64,000 bases of DNA. It comes from Azotimanducus chitobiosivorans. Its GTDB lineage: Bacteria > Pseudomonadota > Gammaproteobacteria > Pseudomonadales > Azotimanducaceae. A program made the translations under genes and the position numbers. Location of the stretch: NCBI GenBank assembly GCA_965200235.1, contig OZ241339.1, positions 868,001 to 932,000 on the forward strand. Reading direction: 5' to 3'. The notes beneath the pieces were generated by a model. It saw only the letters and a program-made list of their open reading frames with translations, searched no databases and was not told where the DNA came from. Shown here piece by piece: positions 54,211 through 62,395 of the stretch (the first letter of the stretch is position 1; every line of letters starts with the position of its first letter).

Positions 54211-54684
54211 ATGGCTAAAACCCACGTCTCCACCCGCATCAATGGGCAGGACGCAGAGTTTCTGTGTTCGCCCGAGCAAAGCCTGCTCGAAGTGTTGCGC
54301 GACACGCTGCAGCTCACCGGCACCAAGGAAGGCTGCTCAACCGGCGATTGCGGTGCCTGCTCGGTACTCGTCGATGGCACGCTCGTCTGTTCGTGCCTTA
54401 TGTTTGCGGCGGAAGCTGAAGGCCATGAAGTGACGACAATCGAAGGCATCGCCTCAGGGAGCGATTTGCATCCGCTGCAGCAGAAGTTTCTCGACCATGC
54501 AGCGCTGCAATGTGGCGTCTGCACGCCTGGATTCATTGTCGCAAGCAAGGCGCTGCTTGATGAGGACCCAGACCCTTCTGAGGAGAGCATCCGCTACTGG
54601 CTCGCAGGAAACCTGTGCCGCTGCACCGGCTACGACAAGGTCGTGCGCGCAGTGCAGGATGCCGCCGCAGAACTTCGCTCGTAA
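54211..54684 (+). CDS. 2Fe-2S subunit of a molybdenum hydroxylase (CoxS/CutS type)
   Basis: A 157-residue iron-sulfur subunit with CSTGDCGACSVL near residue 44 for the first cluster and CGVCTPGF and CRCTGYDKVV for the second. It relays electrons from molybdenum to FAD. It has no export signal, unlike the IorB-type complex at 0.7-3.4 kb, so this second hydroxylase is cytoplasmic. Confidence 0.93.
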   Translation: MAKTHVSTRINGQDAEFLCSPEQSLLEVLRDTLQLTGTKEGCSTGDCGACSVLVDGTLVCSCLMFAAEAEGHEVTTIEGIASGSDLHPLQQKFLDHAALQCGVCTPGFIVASKALLDEDPDPSEESIRYWLAGNLCRCTGYDKVVRAVQDAAAELRS

Positions 54685-54727
54685 ATCACACATTTTTTCA
54701 TCGCAATTTTAGAAGGACGAAAACACC

Positions 54728-56986
54728 ATGACTGATGCAGCCGAATTCAAGTATGTTGGCACTCGCCCTGTGCGCCCAGACGGGGTTGACAAGGTGACTG
54801 GCCGCGCCGCATTCGGCGCCGACTTCACCTTGCCGGGCATGCTGCACGGCCTTGTCTTGCGCAGTCCTCATGCACATGCGCGCATCAAGTCGGTTGATCT
54901 TTCAGGCGCACTAGAGATTGAAGGCGTGTTCGCGGCGGTCAGCGGCGCGGATTTTCCGGAGGTTGAAGATACCGGCGAGATGGGCGGCGAAGGCGGCGGC
55001 AGCATCAAAGACCTGTCCGACAACTGCATGGCGCGCGGCAAAGCGCTGTATCACGGACATGCGGTGGCGGCAGTGGCGGCCAATTCGCTCGCTAAGGCGC
55101 GTGCGGCGCTTGCGGCGATCAAGGTGGACTACGAAGTCTTGGCGCCGGTCATGGATCTTGATGCGGCCATGGCCGAGGACGCGCCGCTGATCAACGAAGA
55201 ACTCATGACCCAAGGGCTTGCCGAACCCGCAACCAAGCCGAGCAATATCGCTTCGCGCATGGTCATGGGGCGCGGCGATGTCGCAAAGGGCTTTGAGGGA
55301 GCCGATATCGTGCTCGAAGAAACCTACTATACGCCGACCGTGCATCAAGGCTATATCGAACCGCACGCATGCCTCGCCACCGTCAACGAAGGCGGGCAAG
55401 CAACCATCTGGTGCTGTACGCAAGGGCCATTTGAGGTGCGCAGCTACAGCGCCGCCGTGTGTGGCATGAGCATCGGCAGCATTCGCGTGATCCCGAGCGA
55501 GATCGGCGGCGGATTCGGTGGCAAGACCACTGTCTATCTGGAACCGGTCGCGATCATGCTGTCACAGAAAGCGGGTCGCCCGGTCAAGATGATCATGTCG
55601 CGCGAAGAGGTCTTTCGCGCGACCGGCCCGGCCTCGGCGGCGCGTTCGACGATCAAAATCGGCGCCATGCGCGATGGCACCATCACGGCGATGTCGGCAC
55701 GCATGCACTATGAGGCGGGCGCCTATCCTGGCGGGCCCGTGCCGATGGGCTGCATGAGCGTGTTTGCTGCCTACAACGTGCCCAATCTCGCGATGGAAGG
55801 GTTTGATGTGCTCGTCAACAAGCCAAAGGTCGCTGCCTATCGGGCGCCTGGCGCACCACAGGCGATGTTTGCATCGGAGTCCATGATCGATGAACTTGCC
55901 AAGGCACTCGACATCGACCCAATTGATCTTCGACTCAAGAATGCTGCCAACGAAGGCGATTCTGCGCCCTACGGACCAACCTGGGACGCTATCGGCTTGA
56001 AGGCGTGCCTTGAAGCTGCGAAGGCGCACCCCAACTACCGACTCGCGCTAAACGAAGGGCAGGGCAGAGGCCTTGCGGTCGGCTTCTGGTTCAATATTGG
56101 CTTTCAGTCTTCAGCGGAAGTGCATGTCAATGAAGACGGGACGGTCACAGTGATCGAAGGCAACCCGGACATTGGCGGGTCGCGTGCATCCATGGCCATC
56201 ATGGCCGCTGAGGAGCTTGGCATTCCTTACGAGAATATCCGCGTGCAGATTGCGGACACTGAGAATGCAGGCTACACCATGGTCACAGGTGGCAGTCGCA
56301 CGACCTTCGCAACGGGCATGGCGGTCGTCGAAGCAGCGCGCGATGTCATCGGCCAAGCCAAGGCGCGGGTCGCGAAACTTTGGCAAGTAGATGCCGAGAT
56401 GGTCGAATGGAGTGACGGCCACGCGGTGCCGAAACCCGGCATGAATGTCGATCAGAAGCCAATGAGCTTTGCTGAAATCGCCGCCAAGACCGCGCCGTCA
56501 GGGCCGCTGCTCGGCAAGGCTTCGCTCAACGCGCGCGGCGCTGGGCCGGGGTTCTCGGTGAATGTGTGCGATGTCGAAGTTGACCGGCGCACTGGCAAAG
56601 TCGATGTCCTCAGATTCACAGCAATTCAAGATGCCGGACGCGCCATTCACCCGAGCTATGTCGAAGGCCAATTGCAGGGTGGCGCAGTTCAGGGCATTGG
56701 ATGGGCGCTGAACGAAGAATACGTCTACGATGCCGACGGCGTGCAGCAGAACGCAGGTTTTCTTGATTACCGCGTGCCTGTCGCGTCCGATATGCCGATG
56801 ATCGACACCGTCATCATTGAAGTGCCAAACGATGCCCACCCCTATGGCGTGCGCGGCGTTGGCGAAACGCCAATTGTGGCGCCGCTTGCGGCCACCGCAA
56901 ATGCCGTGGCAAATGCTACCGATGTGCGTATTCGAGATCTGCCTATGTCGCCGCCAAATGTGCTCGCGGCGCTTGACGCGGATTGA
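54728..56986 (+). CDS. Molybdopterin-binding large subunit of a molybdenum hydroxylase
   Basis: A 752-residue catalytic subunit of the xanthine oxidase superfamily. GGGFGGKT binds the cofactor, and the active-site loop reads AYRAPGAPQ. Form I CO dehydrogenase has AYxCSFR and form II-like enzymes AYRGAGR, so this is not a CO dehydrogenase. Late segments QGGAVQGIGWALNEE and GVRGVGETP place the catalytic Glu in the usual spot. The substrate is unknown, likely an aldehyde or N-heterocycle. Confidence 0.92.
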   Translation: MTDAAEFKYVGTRPVRPDGVDKVTGRAAFGADFTLPGMLHGLVLRSPHAHARIKSVDLSGALEIEGVFAAVSGADFPEVEDTGEMGGEGGGSIKDLSDNCMARGKALYHGHAVAAVAANSLAKARAALAAIKVDYEVLAPVMDLDAAMAEDAPLINEELMTQGLAEPATKPSNIASRMVMGRGDVAKGFEGADIVLEETYYTPTVHQGYIEPHACLATVNEGGQATIWCCTQGPFEVRSYSAAVCGMSIGSIRVIPSEIGGGFGGKTTVYLEPVAIMLSQKAGRPVKMIMSREEVFRATGPASAARSTIKIGAMRDGTITAMSARMHYEAGAYPGGPVPMGCMSVFAAYNVPNLAMEGFDVLVNKPKVAAYRAPGAPQAMFASESMIDELAKALDIDPIDLRLKNAANEGDSAPYGPTWDAIGLKACLEAAKAHPNYRLALNEGQGRGLAVGFWFNIGFQSSAEVHVNEDGTVTVIEGNPDIGGSRASMAIMAAEELGIPYENIRVQIADTENAGYTMVTGGSRTTFATGMAVVEAARDVIGQAKARVAKLWQVDAEMVEWSDGHAVPKPGMNVDQKPMSFAEIAAKTAPSGPLLGKASLNARGAGPGFSVNVCDVEVDRRTGKVDVLRFTAIQDAGRAIHPSYVEGQLQGGAVQGIGWALNEEYVYDADGVQQNAGFLDYRVPVASDMPMIDTVIIEVPNDAHPYGVRGVGETPIVAPLAATANAVANATDVRIRDLPMSPPNVLAALDAD

Positions 56987-57002
56987 AGAACGCCCGCACC
57001 TG

Positions 57003-57248
57003 ATGGCCCATGTCGTGCTGCCAGATTTCCTGCAGGCGCACACGGGTAAGCGCCGCGATGTCGAAGTCAATGCGGAGAGCTATTTGGAGCTGATTGCAAG
57101 CTTCGAGCGCGAGGCACCGGGCTTCGAGGCATTGGTGTCGAAGAAGGCAACCGCCGTGATCGATGGCGAAATCGTGCCGGATCCGATGTTCGACGACTTG
57201 CGGGAAGATAGCGAGGTCTGTTTCTTGCCGAAACTCAGCGCCGGATAG
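57003..57248 (+). CDS. MoaD/ThiS-like sulfur-carrier family protein
   Basis: An 81-residue beta-grasp-type protein 16 bp after the large-subunit gene. The family shape is visible: an early strand (HVVLPDFLQ), a helix with EREAPGFEALV, VIDGEIV, and the C-terminal VCFLPKLSAG. Functional MoaD and ThiS end in Gly-Gly, which becomes the thiocarboxylate; this one ends Ala-Gly. It may be a specialised partner for the hydroxylase, or the exact end may be altered. ATG 57003 gives the family length. Confidence 0.75.
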   Translation: MAHVVLPDFLQAHTGKRRDVEVNAESYLELIASFEREAPGFEALVSKKATAVIDGEIVPDPMFDDLREDSEVCFLPKLSAG

Positions 57249-57540
57249 TCGCCGCGGGGCTTTATTCAGCTTGGTCCTTGCTAGGGAAGGTCTGATCAAG
57301 TCTACTTCGCTCAGCGCTTCACTTATTGGCACATCGAAATCGACTCGCTTACACTATCGTGACCGAAAAAATCAACGAAATCCCCTCCACAACCACGTGA
57401 AGCGCCCTTCGGGAGGCCATCAGGCGTGCGCTGGCTGCGTCATTCCTCATCACGTGGGGCCTGCCACGCTTCTTCGTCACTCCTCGCCAGCACACGCCTG
57501 ATGGCCTCTGAGCTTTGCAGACTTAATCAGTACCTATGAT
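57249..57540. other. Intergenic DNA with an imperfect 23-bp palindrome, left flank of the IS110 element
   Basis: No gene is supported. The region holds the inverted repeat listed at 57413-57508. Its right part joins the IS110-family element, whose left edge I cannot fix. Confidence 0.55.
57413..57508. repeat. Long intergenic palindrome next to the IS110 element
   Basis: A 23-bp arm at 57413-57435 matches the complement of 57486-57508 at 22 of 23 positions. A smaller CGTGG/CCACG hairpin lies in the middle. IS110-family elements often target palindromic repeats, so this may mark the insertion site. Confidence 0.8.
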
Positions 57541-57677
57541 GTCAAATGGATGGATTTCGTCGATATCCCAGGCCTCTTGAAGACGGGTGAAGAAAGTGAT
57601 TGTCGAACTTGGTGGAGACGACTTGGAGTTCCCTTGGTCCATCGTGCTCCGCCTGTGTGGGTGGACGGGTGCCCAGG

Positions 57678-57792
57678 AGCCCCCGTGCTCCCCGCCCCTG
57701 CGCGCGCCCTGCGCCGGATTCTCCGGCCTCCGCTGCGCTCCGGCCTCCGAACCCGGCGCAGGGCGCGCGCAGGGGCGGGGAGCACGGGGGCT
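57678..57792. repeat. 40-bp perfect inverted repeat with 35-nt loop, 3' of the transposase
   Basis: Arm 57678-57717 is the exact reverse complement of arm 57753-57792. The loop carries CTCCGGCCTCCG twice (57721-57732 and 57738-57749). The structure lies 16 bp from the transposase stop codon, within the GC-rich element. The stem is very strong and could block transcription from either side. Confidence 0.92.
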
Positions 57793-57808
57793 GGCGGTGC
57801 CGGCGCGC

Positions 57809-58795
57809 TCATGCCGGCTGGGGCGCCGCGGCACGCGAGTCCGGCGGCGCCGGCGTCCACAGGCGGTCCTCCCGCAGCAGGGTGTTCGCCAGCACGACCA
57901 GCCTGCGCATGACCGCGACCAGCGACACCATCTTCGGCTTGCCCCGGGCCCGCATGGCCTCGTACACCCTGCGCATCTCCGGATTGTGCTGCGCCGCGCC
58001 CGTCGCCGCCATGAACAGCTTGCGCCTCGGACGCTCCCGCCCGCCGCGGATCGAGCGCTTCCCGCGGCGCCCCCCGGAGTCGTTCGCGAACGGCGCCACC
58101 CCCGCGAGGCTCGCCGCTTCGCGACCCCCGACCCCGCCGAGCTCCGGCATGCCGAGCGCCAGCGCCAGCGCCGCCGTCCGGGCGATGCCCGGCATCGAGC
58201 ACAGCACCTCGACGCGCCGCGACAGCCCGGGGTCGAGCGCCAGCAGCCGGTCGATCTCCGCGTCCATGCCCGCCAGCTCCCTGTCCATCCACCGCAGCCG
58301 CGCCGCGTTGCGCCGCCGCAGGTACGGCTGCCAGTCCTCCTGCTCCGAGCGCGCCTTCAGCCGCCCCCGGTCCCGCGACAGCGCGTCGCGCGCCGTCCAC
58401 AGCGCCTCCAGCGCCCGGAACGACTCCGGCCGCACCGGCGTCGCCCGCAGGTCGCGCCGCGTCCGCGCCATCTCCGCCAGCAGCGCCGCGTCCACGCGGT
58501 CCGTCTTCGCCTCCCGGCCAAGCGACTTCCTGAAGTGCCGCGCCCACGCCGCGTTCACCCGGCACAGCGGCAGACCGCCGCCCAGCGCCGCGTGGAACGC
58601 CTGGTCGTACGGCCCTGTCGCCTCGAACAGCACCAGCCCCACCGGGCCCGCGCCCACCCAGGCCCGGAACTCCCGGTAGCCCTTCCCGCTGTTCTCGAAC
58701 CGACGAGACCGGCCGGACGGCAGCTCGTGCGCGTCCAGCCAGCCCTTCGACACGTCGACGCCGATGTGCGCCGCTTCCGGGGTATCATGTTCCAT
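57809..58795 (-). CDS. IS110-family transposase (DEDD, bridge-RNA-guided type)
   Basis: A 328-residue recombinase with the RuvC-like DEDD residues Asp14 (HIGVDVS), Glu58 (LFEATGPYD), Asp99 and Asp102 (KTDRVDAALL). The C-terminal Transposase_20 domain includes MPGIARTAALAL and the catalytic-Ser region FANDSGGRRGK. A coiled-coil lies between them at about 130-180. AAGGA precedes ATG 58795. The gene is full length for the family, so it may be active. Codon third positions are almost all G or C, unlike adjacent genes, suggesting recent arrival. Confidence 0.94.
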   Translation of the reverse strand: MEHDTPEAAHIGVDVSKGWLDAHELPSGRSRRFENSGKGYREFRAWVGAGPVGLVLFEATGPYDQAFHAALGGGLPLCRVNAAWARHFRKSLGREAKTDRVDAALLAEMARTRRDLRATPVRPESFRALEALWTARDALSRDRGRLKARSEQEDWQPYLRRRNAARLRWMDRELAGMDAEIDRLLALDPGLSRRVEVLCSMPGIARTAALALALGMPELGGVGGREAASLAGVAPFANDSGGRRGKRSIRGGRERPRRKLFMAATGAAQHNPEMRRVYEAMRARGKPKMVSLVAVMRRLVVLANTLLREDRLWTPAPPDSRAAAPQPA

Positions 58796-58962
58796 GCTTT
58801 CCTTCTCCTCTTCTTGTCTTCGGACCTCACAGTCCGCCTACCTATTCAGGACGATTGGAAAGGCGGTGGTGACCATACTGATTAGCGTCCCTCTACGGAC
58901 CAGACCTTCACGGTCCTGCCACCGCCTGTGGGCGACCCCATCAGGGGCGCCCACAGCATAAT
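58796..58962 (-). ncRNA. Candidate bridge RNA / structured non-coding end of the IS110 element
   Basis: About 165 bp between the transposase start and the element's right edge contain nested complementary segments: CGGAC/GTCCG (58821-58836), AGGCGGTGG/CCACCGCCT (58861-58927) enclosing GGACC/GGTCC, and a 12-bp stem with a bulge at 58927-58955. IS110-group elements encode their guide RNA in this position. The call rests on position and foldability only. Confidence 0.5.
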
Positions 58963-58966
58963 TCAA

Positions 58967-59629
58967 TCAGACAAGACCTTCCCTAAGGCTTGGCGCACCG
59001 AGCGCAGCTGCAAGGTCGGCGAGCGCCTGACCTTCCTCGACTACCTTGATGGTGTGCATCCCGAGTGCGCGCGCAGGCTTGCAGTTGATGCCGAGGTCGT
59101 CGAGATAGATGGCGTCACGGGGCGCAATACCAAGCCGTTCGCAGGCTCGTCGATAGATTTCGGGATTCGGTTTGCGGATGCCTTCAACACTTGACTCGAC
59201 GACCAGATCAAAGAGCGCCATTACTGCCTCGATTTCGCGCGCGCGTTCACGGCCCGCCGCCATGCCGTCGCCTTGAACTGAGCGAACATTGTTGGTGATG
59301 CAGGCGACCTTGAGATTGTGCGCCTCGCGGCAGACTTTAAGCGCTTCGACCATGCGCGGCCGCAGCGCCCCAGAGAGCAGCGACAGGACAGCAGCGCCGG
59401 GGATCGGGTGCCCAAGGGCGCTCGTTTCGCTGAGAAAAGCCCTGTCGAACGTTTCGCTGCTGATCTCGTTCGATTCGAGCTGAGCCCAGGCGTTTGAATC
59501 TGGGTTGGTGGCATTGACGCGGCGAATAAAGTCCTTCGGAATGCCGTTCGCGGCTTCATATCGATTGAATTCTTCGAACGGGCTGGTCGTGAGGACGCCG
59601 CCGAAATCCCAAATCACGGCGCGGAACAT
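58967..59629 (-). CDS. HAD-superfamily hydrolase
   Basis: A 220-residue HAD subfamily IA protein. Motif I reads WDFGGVL with nucleophile Asp8; Gly replaces the usual acid-base Asp, as in the N-terminal domain of soluble epoxide hydrolase and ACAD10-like proteins. ITNN is motif II, KPNPEIY motif III and LDDLGINC motif IV. The substrate is unknown. Its stop lies beside the right edge of the IS110 element; the gene looks intact. Confidence 0.87.
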   Translation of the reverse strand: MFRAVIWDFGGVLTTSPFEEFNRYEAANGIPKDFIRRVNATNPDSNAWAQLESNEISSETFDRAFLSETSALGHPIPGAAVLSLLSGALRPRMVEALKVCREAHNLKVACITNNVRSVQGDGMAAGRERAREIEAVMALFDLVVESSVEGIRKPNPEIYRRACERLGIAPRDAIYLDDLGINCKPARALGMHTIKVVEEGQALADLAAALGAPSLREGLV

Positions 59630-59684
59630 GTGAACTCCCGGTAGGGTTACATATAATTGTCAACCTTCAGCCGGATCGATTCAA

Positions 59685-60524
59685 ATGGAACTCGTCAATG
59701 CCCACAAATGCTTCGGTGGCACGTTGCAGTTCTGCCAACATCAATCGGATGCGCTCGGCTGCCGAATGGGCTTCAGTATTTTTCTGCCCGAGCAGGCAAC
59801 GCAGACCCGTGCGCCGCTCCTGTGGTGGCTCTCAGGTCTCACCTGCACTGAAGAGAACTTCGCCGTCAAGTCGGGTGCCTATGGCGAGGCCGCACGCCTT
59901 GGCCTTGCCATCATTGCGCCAGATACGAGCCCTCGCGGGACGCATGTGGCCGACGATGCCGCCTATGACCTAGGGCAGGGCGCAGGATTCTATGTGGACG
60001 CGACCGAATCGCCTTGGGCGCCGCATTTTTCGATGTACAGCTATATCACCCAAGAACTTCAGGCACTGGCCGTCGGCTCGTTTCCGATCGATGCTGCGCG
60101 CCAAGCCATTTCCGGGCACTCGATGGGCGGACACGGCGCGCTGGTGCTCGGTTTGCGCAATCCGTCGCTCTACAAGAGCATCTCGGCCTTCGCGCCGATC
60201 GTTGCGCCAAGTGAGTGTCCTTGGGGCAAAAAGGCATTCACTGCCTATCTCGGTGAAGAGCGCAGCGCCTGGTCTTCGTACGATGCATGCAAGATCCTGC
60301 GTTCAGGCGCACCGCGTGCGAAAAGCAGAAAAATCCTTGTCGATCAAGGTGCAAGCGATCAATTCTTAGACGATCAGTTGACGCCGGAGCGACTCGAAGC
60401 AGCCGCGCGCGAGGCTGGGCAGGCACTTGAGCTTCGTATGCAGCCGGGCTATGACCACAGCTATTTCTTTATCTCGAGTTTCATTGGCGATCACCTCGAG
60501 CATCACGCGGCGTGCCTGCGATGA
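59685..60524 (+). CDS. fghA: S-formylglutathione hydrolase
   Basis: A 279-residue esterase-D-type enzyme that releases formate and glutathione in formaldehyde detoxification. The nucleophile Ser146 lies in GHSMGGHG, GASDQFL supplies the Asp and YDHSYFF the His. GLTCTEENF is the family's oxyanion-region segment. The usual partner, glutathione-dependent formaldehyde dehydrogenase, is not in the window. It overlaps gltX by 4 nt. Confidence 0.94.
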   Translation: MELVNAHKCFGGTLQFCQHQSDALGCRMGFSIFLPEQATQTRAPLLWWLSGLTCTEENFAVKSGAYGEAARLGLAIIAPDTSPRGTHVADDAAYDLGQGAGFYVDATESPWAPHFSMYSYITQELQALAVGSFPIDAARQAISGHSMGGHGALVLGLRNPSLYKSISAFAPIVAPSECPWGKKAFTAYLGEERSAWSSYDACKILRSGAPRAKSRKILVDQGASDQFLDDQLTPERLEAAAREAGQALELRMQPGYDHSYFFISSFIGDHLEHHAACLR

Positions 60525-62023
60525 GCGTGCGAACGAGAATCGCACCTTCGCCGACCGGCGCGCCGCATCTCGGTACGGCCTATGTCGGCCTGATTAACCG
60601 CGTGTTCGCCGATGCGTGCGGCGGCGCGTTTGTGGTGCGTATTGAAGATACTGACCAAGCACGAAGCAGCAAAGCGTCTGAGGCCGCGATCCTAGAGGCG
60701 CTTCGCTGGCTCGGGATTAACTGGGACGAAGGGCCGGATGTCGGCGGGCCGCACGGCGCGTATCGGCAAAGCGAGCGACTTGACATCTACCATCGCCACG
60801 CTGACGACCTGATCAACACAGGTGCTGCCTTCCGCTGCTTCTGCACGCCGGAGCGCCTCGCAGAAGTTCGTCGAGCGCAAATCTCAGCGAAGGAAACACC
60901 GCGCTACGATGGCCGGTGTCTTCATCTCTCTCAGGATGAAATTGATGCCCGGCTGGCAGCAGGAGAGAAGAGTGTTGTGCGCCTGAAGGTGCCAGAAGAA
61001 GGAATATGCAGTTTTGAGGACCAATTGCGCGGCGAAATTCAAGTGCCGTGGACGCAAGTGGACATGCAGGTGCTCATGAAGTCGGACGGCTTCCCGACGT
61101 ACCACATGGCCGCGTGCATCGATGACCATTTGATGGGCATCTCGCATTTGATTCGTGGCGAAGAATGGCTGAGCTCAGTGCCAAAACAGCAGTTGCTGGT
61201 GAATGCATTTGACTGGCAGATGCCGAGGCTTGTCCATCTGCCGCTGATTCGAAACCCCGACGGCAGCAAGCTCTCCAAGCGACGCAACCCGACGAGCATT
61301 GACTACTACCGGCGCATCGGCATTTTGCCTGAAGCCTTGCTCAACTATCTCGGCACGCTTGGCTGGTCGATGCCTGATGAGCGCGATATTTTTTCCCTTG
61401 ACGAGATGCGCAGTGCATTCGACTTGGCGCGCATAAAGACGAGCGCACCAGTATTCGATCCGGTGAAGCTCAGAAACTTCAATGGGCGTTATGTGCGCGC
61501 CCTCGATAGCGAGGCGTTTGTCGCACGATACGCCGCATGGCTCTCGGAGTCCGATGCCCTGGCGCGCATTGCCGCGCTTGTGCAGGAGCGCACGGAAGCC
61601 TTTGAGGATATCGCTCGGCAAGTGGACTATCTTGTCGGCAGTCGCGCGACGCTCAATCCCGAAGATTTTGACAATCCGCGCCTAGAGACTGATCGGCAAC
61701 TTGAAATCCTAGCCTTTGTCAGTTGGTCGTTCGAAGGGCTTGAGCGCTGGCAACGCGACGAAATCCATGCCTGCTGCAAGACCATATGCGATGCGCTGGA
61801 GATGAAGTTTCGTGACTTCCTGTGGCCGCTGTTCCTCGCCATCTCCGGCCGCCCGGTGAGCTTGCCGCTCTTTGATTCTATGGCGGTCATCGGGCGTGAC
61901 GTGACACTGATGCGATGTCGCGATGCCATCGAATGTCTCGGAGGCATTTCAAAGAAGCGCGAGAAGAGTTTACGCAAGGTGTTTGAAGCGATGGGACCGT
62001 TCAATCGGCATAGCGTTCAATGA
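60521..62023 (+). CDS. gltX: Glutamate-tRNA ligase
   Basis: A 500-residue class I synthetase. The HIGH-type motif is RIAPSPTGAPHLGTA near residue 5 and KMSKS-type SKLSKRR near 250. VRIEDTD and the C-terminal anticodon-binding helices complete the discriminating or non-discriminating GluRS fold; which one cannot be told by eye. ATG 60521 overlaps the fghA stop. Confidence 0.95.
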   Translation: MSVRTRIAPSPTGAPHLGTAYVGLINRVFADACGGAFVVRIEDTDQARSSKASEAAILEALRWLGINWDEGPDVGGPHGAYRQSERLDIYHRHADDLINTGAAFRCFCTPERLAEVRRAQISAKETPRYDGRCLHLSQDEIDARLAAGEKSVVRLKVPEEGICSFEDQLRGEIQVPWTQVDMQVLMKSDGFPTYHMAACIDDHLMGISHLIRGEEWLSSVPKQQLLVNAFDWQMPRLVHLPLIRNPDGSKLSKRRNPTSIDYYRRIGILPEALLNYLGTLGWSMPDERDIFSLDEMRSAFDLARIKTSAPVFDPVKLRNFNGRYVRALDSEAFVARYAAWLSESDALARIAALVQERTEAFEDIARQVDYLVGSRATLNPEDFDNPRLETDRQLEILAFVSWSFEGLERWQRDEIHACCKTICDALEMKFRDFLWPLFLAISGRPVSLPLFDSMAVIGRDVTLMRCRDAIECLGGISKKREKSLRKVFEAMGPFNRHSVQ

Positions 62024-62395
62024 ACATGCGGGGTGACAGGATTTGGATTTCTCCATAGTAGGGCTCCGTGAAATCTCGATGATTTCCAGTGATGAGAGCA
62101 GCGCTACCGGACAACGCGGTGGCAAGGTAGACCTCATCGTCTGGATCGCAGAGTCCGAATGAAGCATTCGCTGGTTCTACATGCACGCCATTGCGTTTTA
62201 ATCTGTCAATTGCCGCCAAGAATATCGGCCTATACTGGACATGCTTGCGGCGCCGAGCAACTCGCTCATACTCTGCAACGACAGATTCTGAAAGTACGAT
62301 TTGGTGCCTCTGGTCAACCAGATCCAAACTCTGCGACAAACGCCGTCGGTACGGGCAGCAGAAACCAAGACATTGCAATCGACGACAACCCTCAC
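62001..62395 (-). pseudogene. PIN-domain toxin broken by a single-base frameshift
   Basis: From GTG 62395 the frame encodes VRVVVDCNVLVSAARTDGV, a PIN N-terminus with its first acidic residue. About 22 codons in, near 62327-62329, the reading continues correctly only in another frame: LDLVDQRHQIVLSES, then SGSAALITGNHRDF and the end at 62001. A loss of one base between RRV and LDLV explains it. The complete protein would be about 130 residues, the usual size. Its 3' end overlaps the gltX 3' end by 23 bp. Confidence 0.75.

Larger units (their letters stand above)
57541..58962 (-). mobile_element. IS110-family insertion sequence
   Basis: The element consists of a DEDD transposase, a structured non-coding 5' end, a giant palindrome behind the gene, and base composition far richer in G+C than its neighbours. 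IS110 elements lack terminal inverted repeats and target duplications, so both ends given here are approximate. AATCAG occurs near each proposed edge. It lies between the MoaD-like gene and a HAD hydrolase gene and breaks no recognisable gene. Confidence 0.75.

Noticed and set aside
54728..56986. Carbon monoxide dehydrogenase large subunit
   Set aside because: The gene order fits, but the active-site loop AYRAPGAPQ is neither the form I nor the form II CO dehydrogenase signature.
57721..57749. CTCCGGCCTCCG repeated twice as a possible CRISPR-like or tandem array
   Set aside because: There are only two copies with a 5-bp spacer, inside the loop of one hairpin. No CRISPR array or cas gene is seen anywhere in the window.
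57534..58885. Several long frames (up to 432 codons) overlapping the IS110 transposase on both strands
   Set aside because: They are products of very high G+C in the element; their translations are repetitive Arg, Pro, Gly and Ala with no domain, while the minus-strand 57809-58795 frame has the complete DEDD recombinase.
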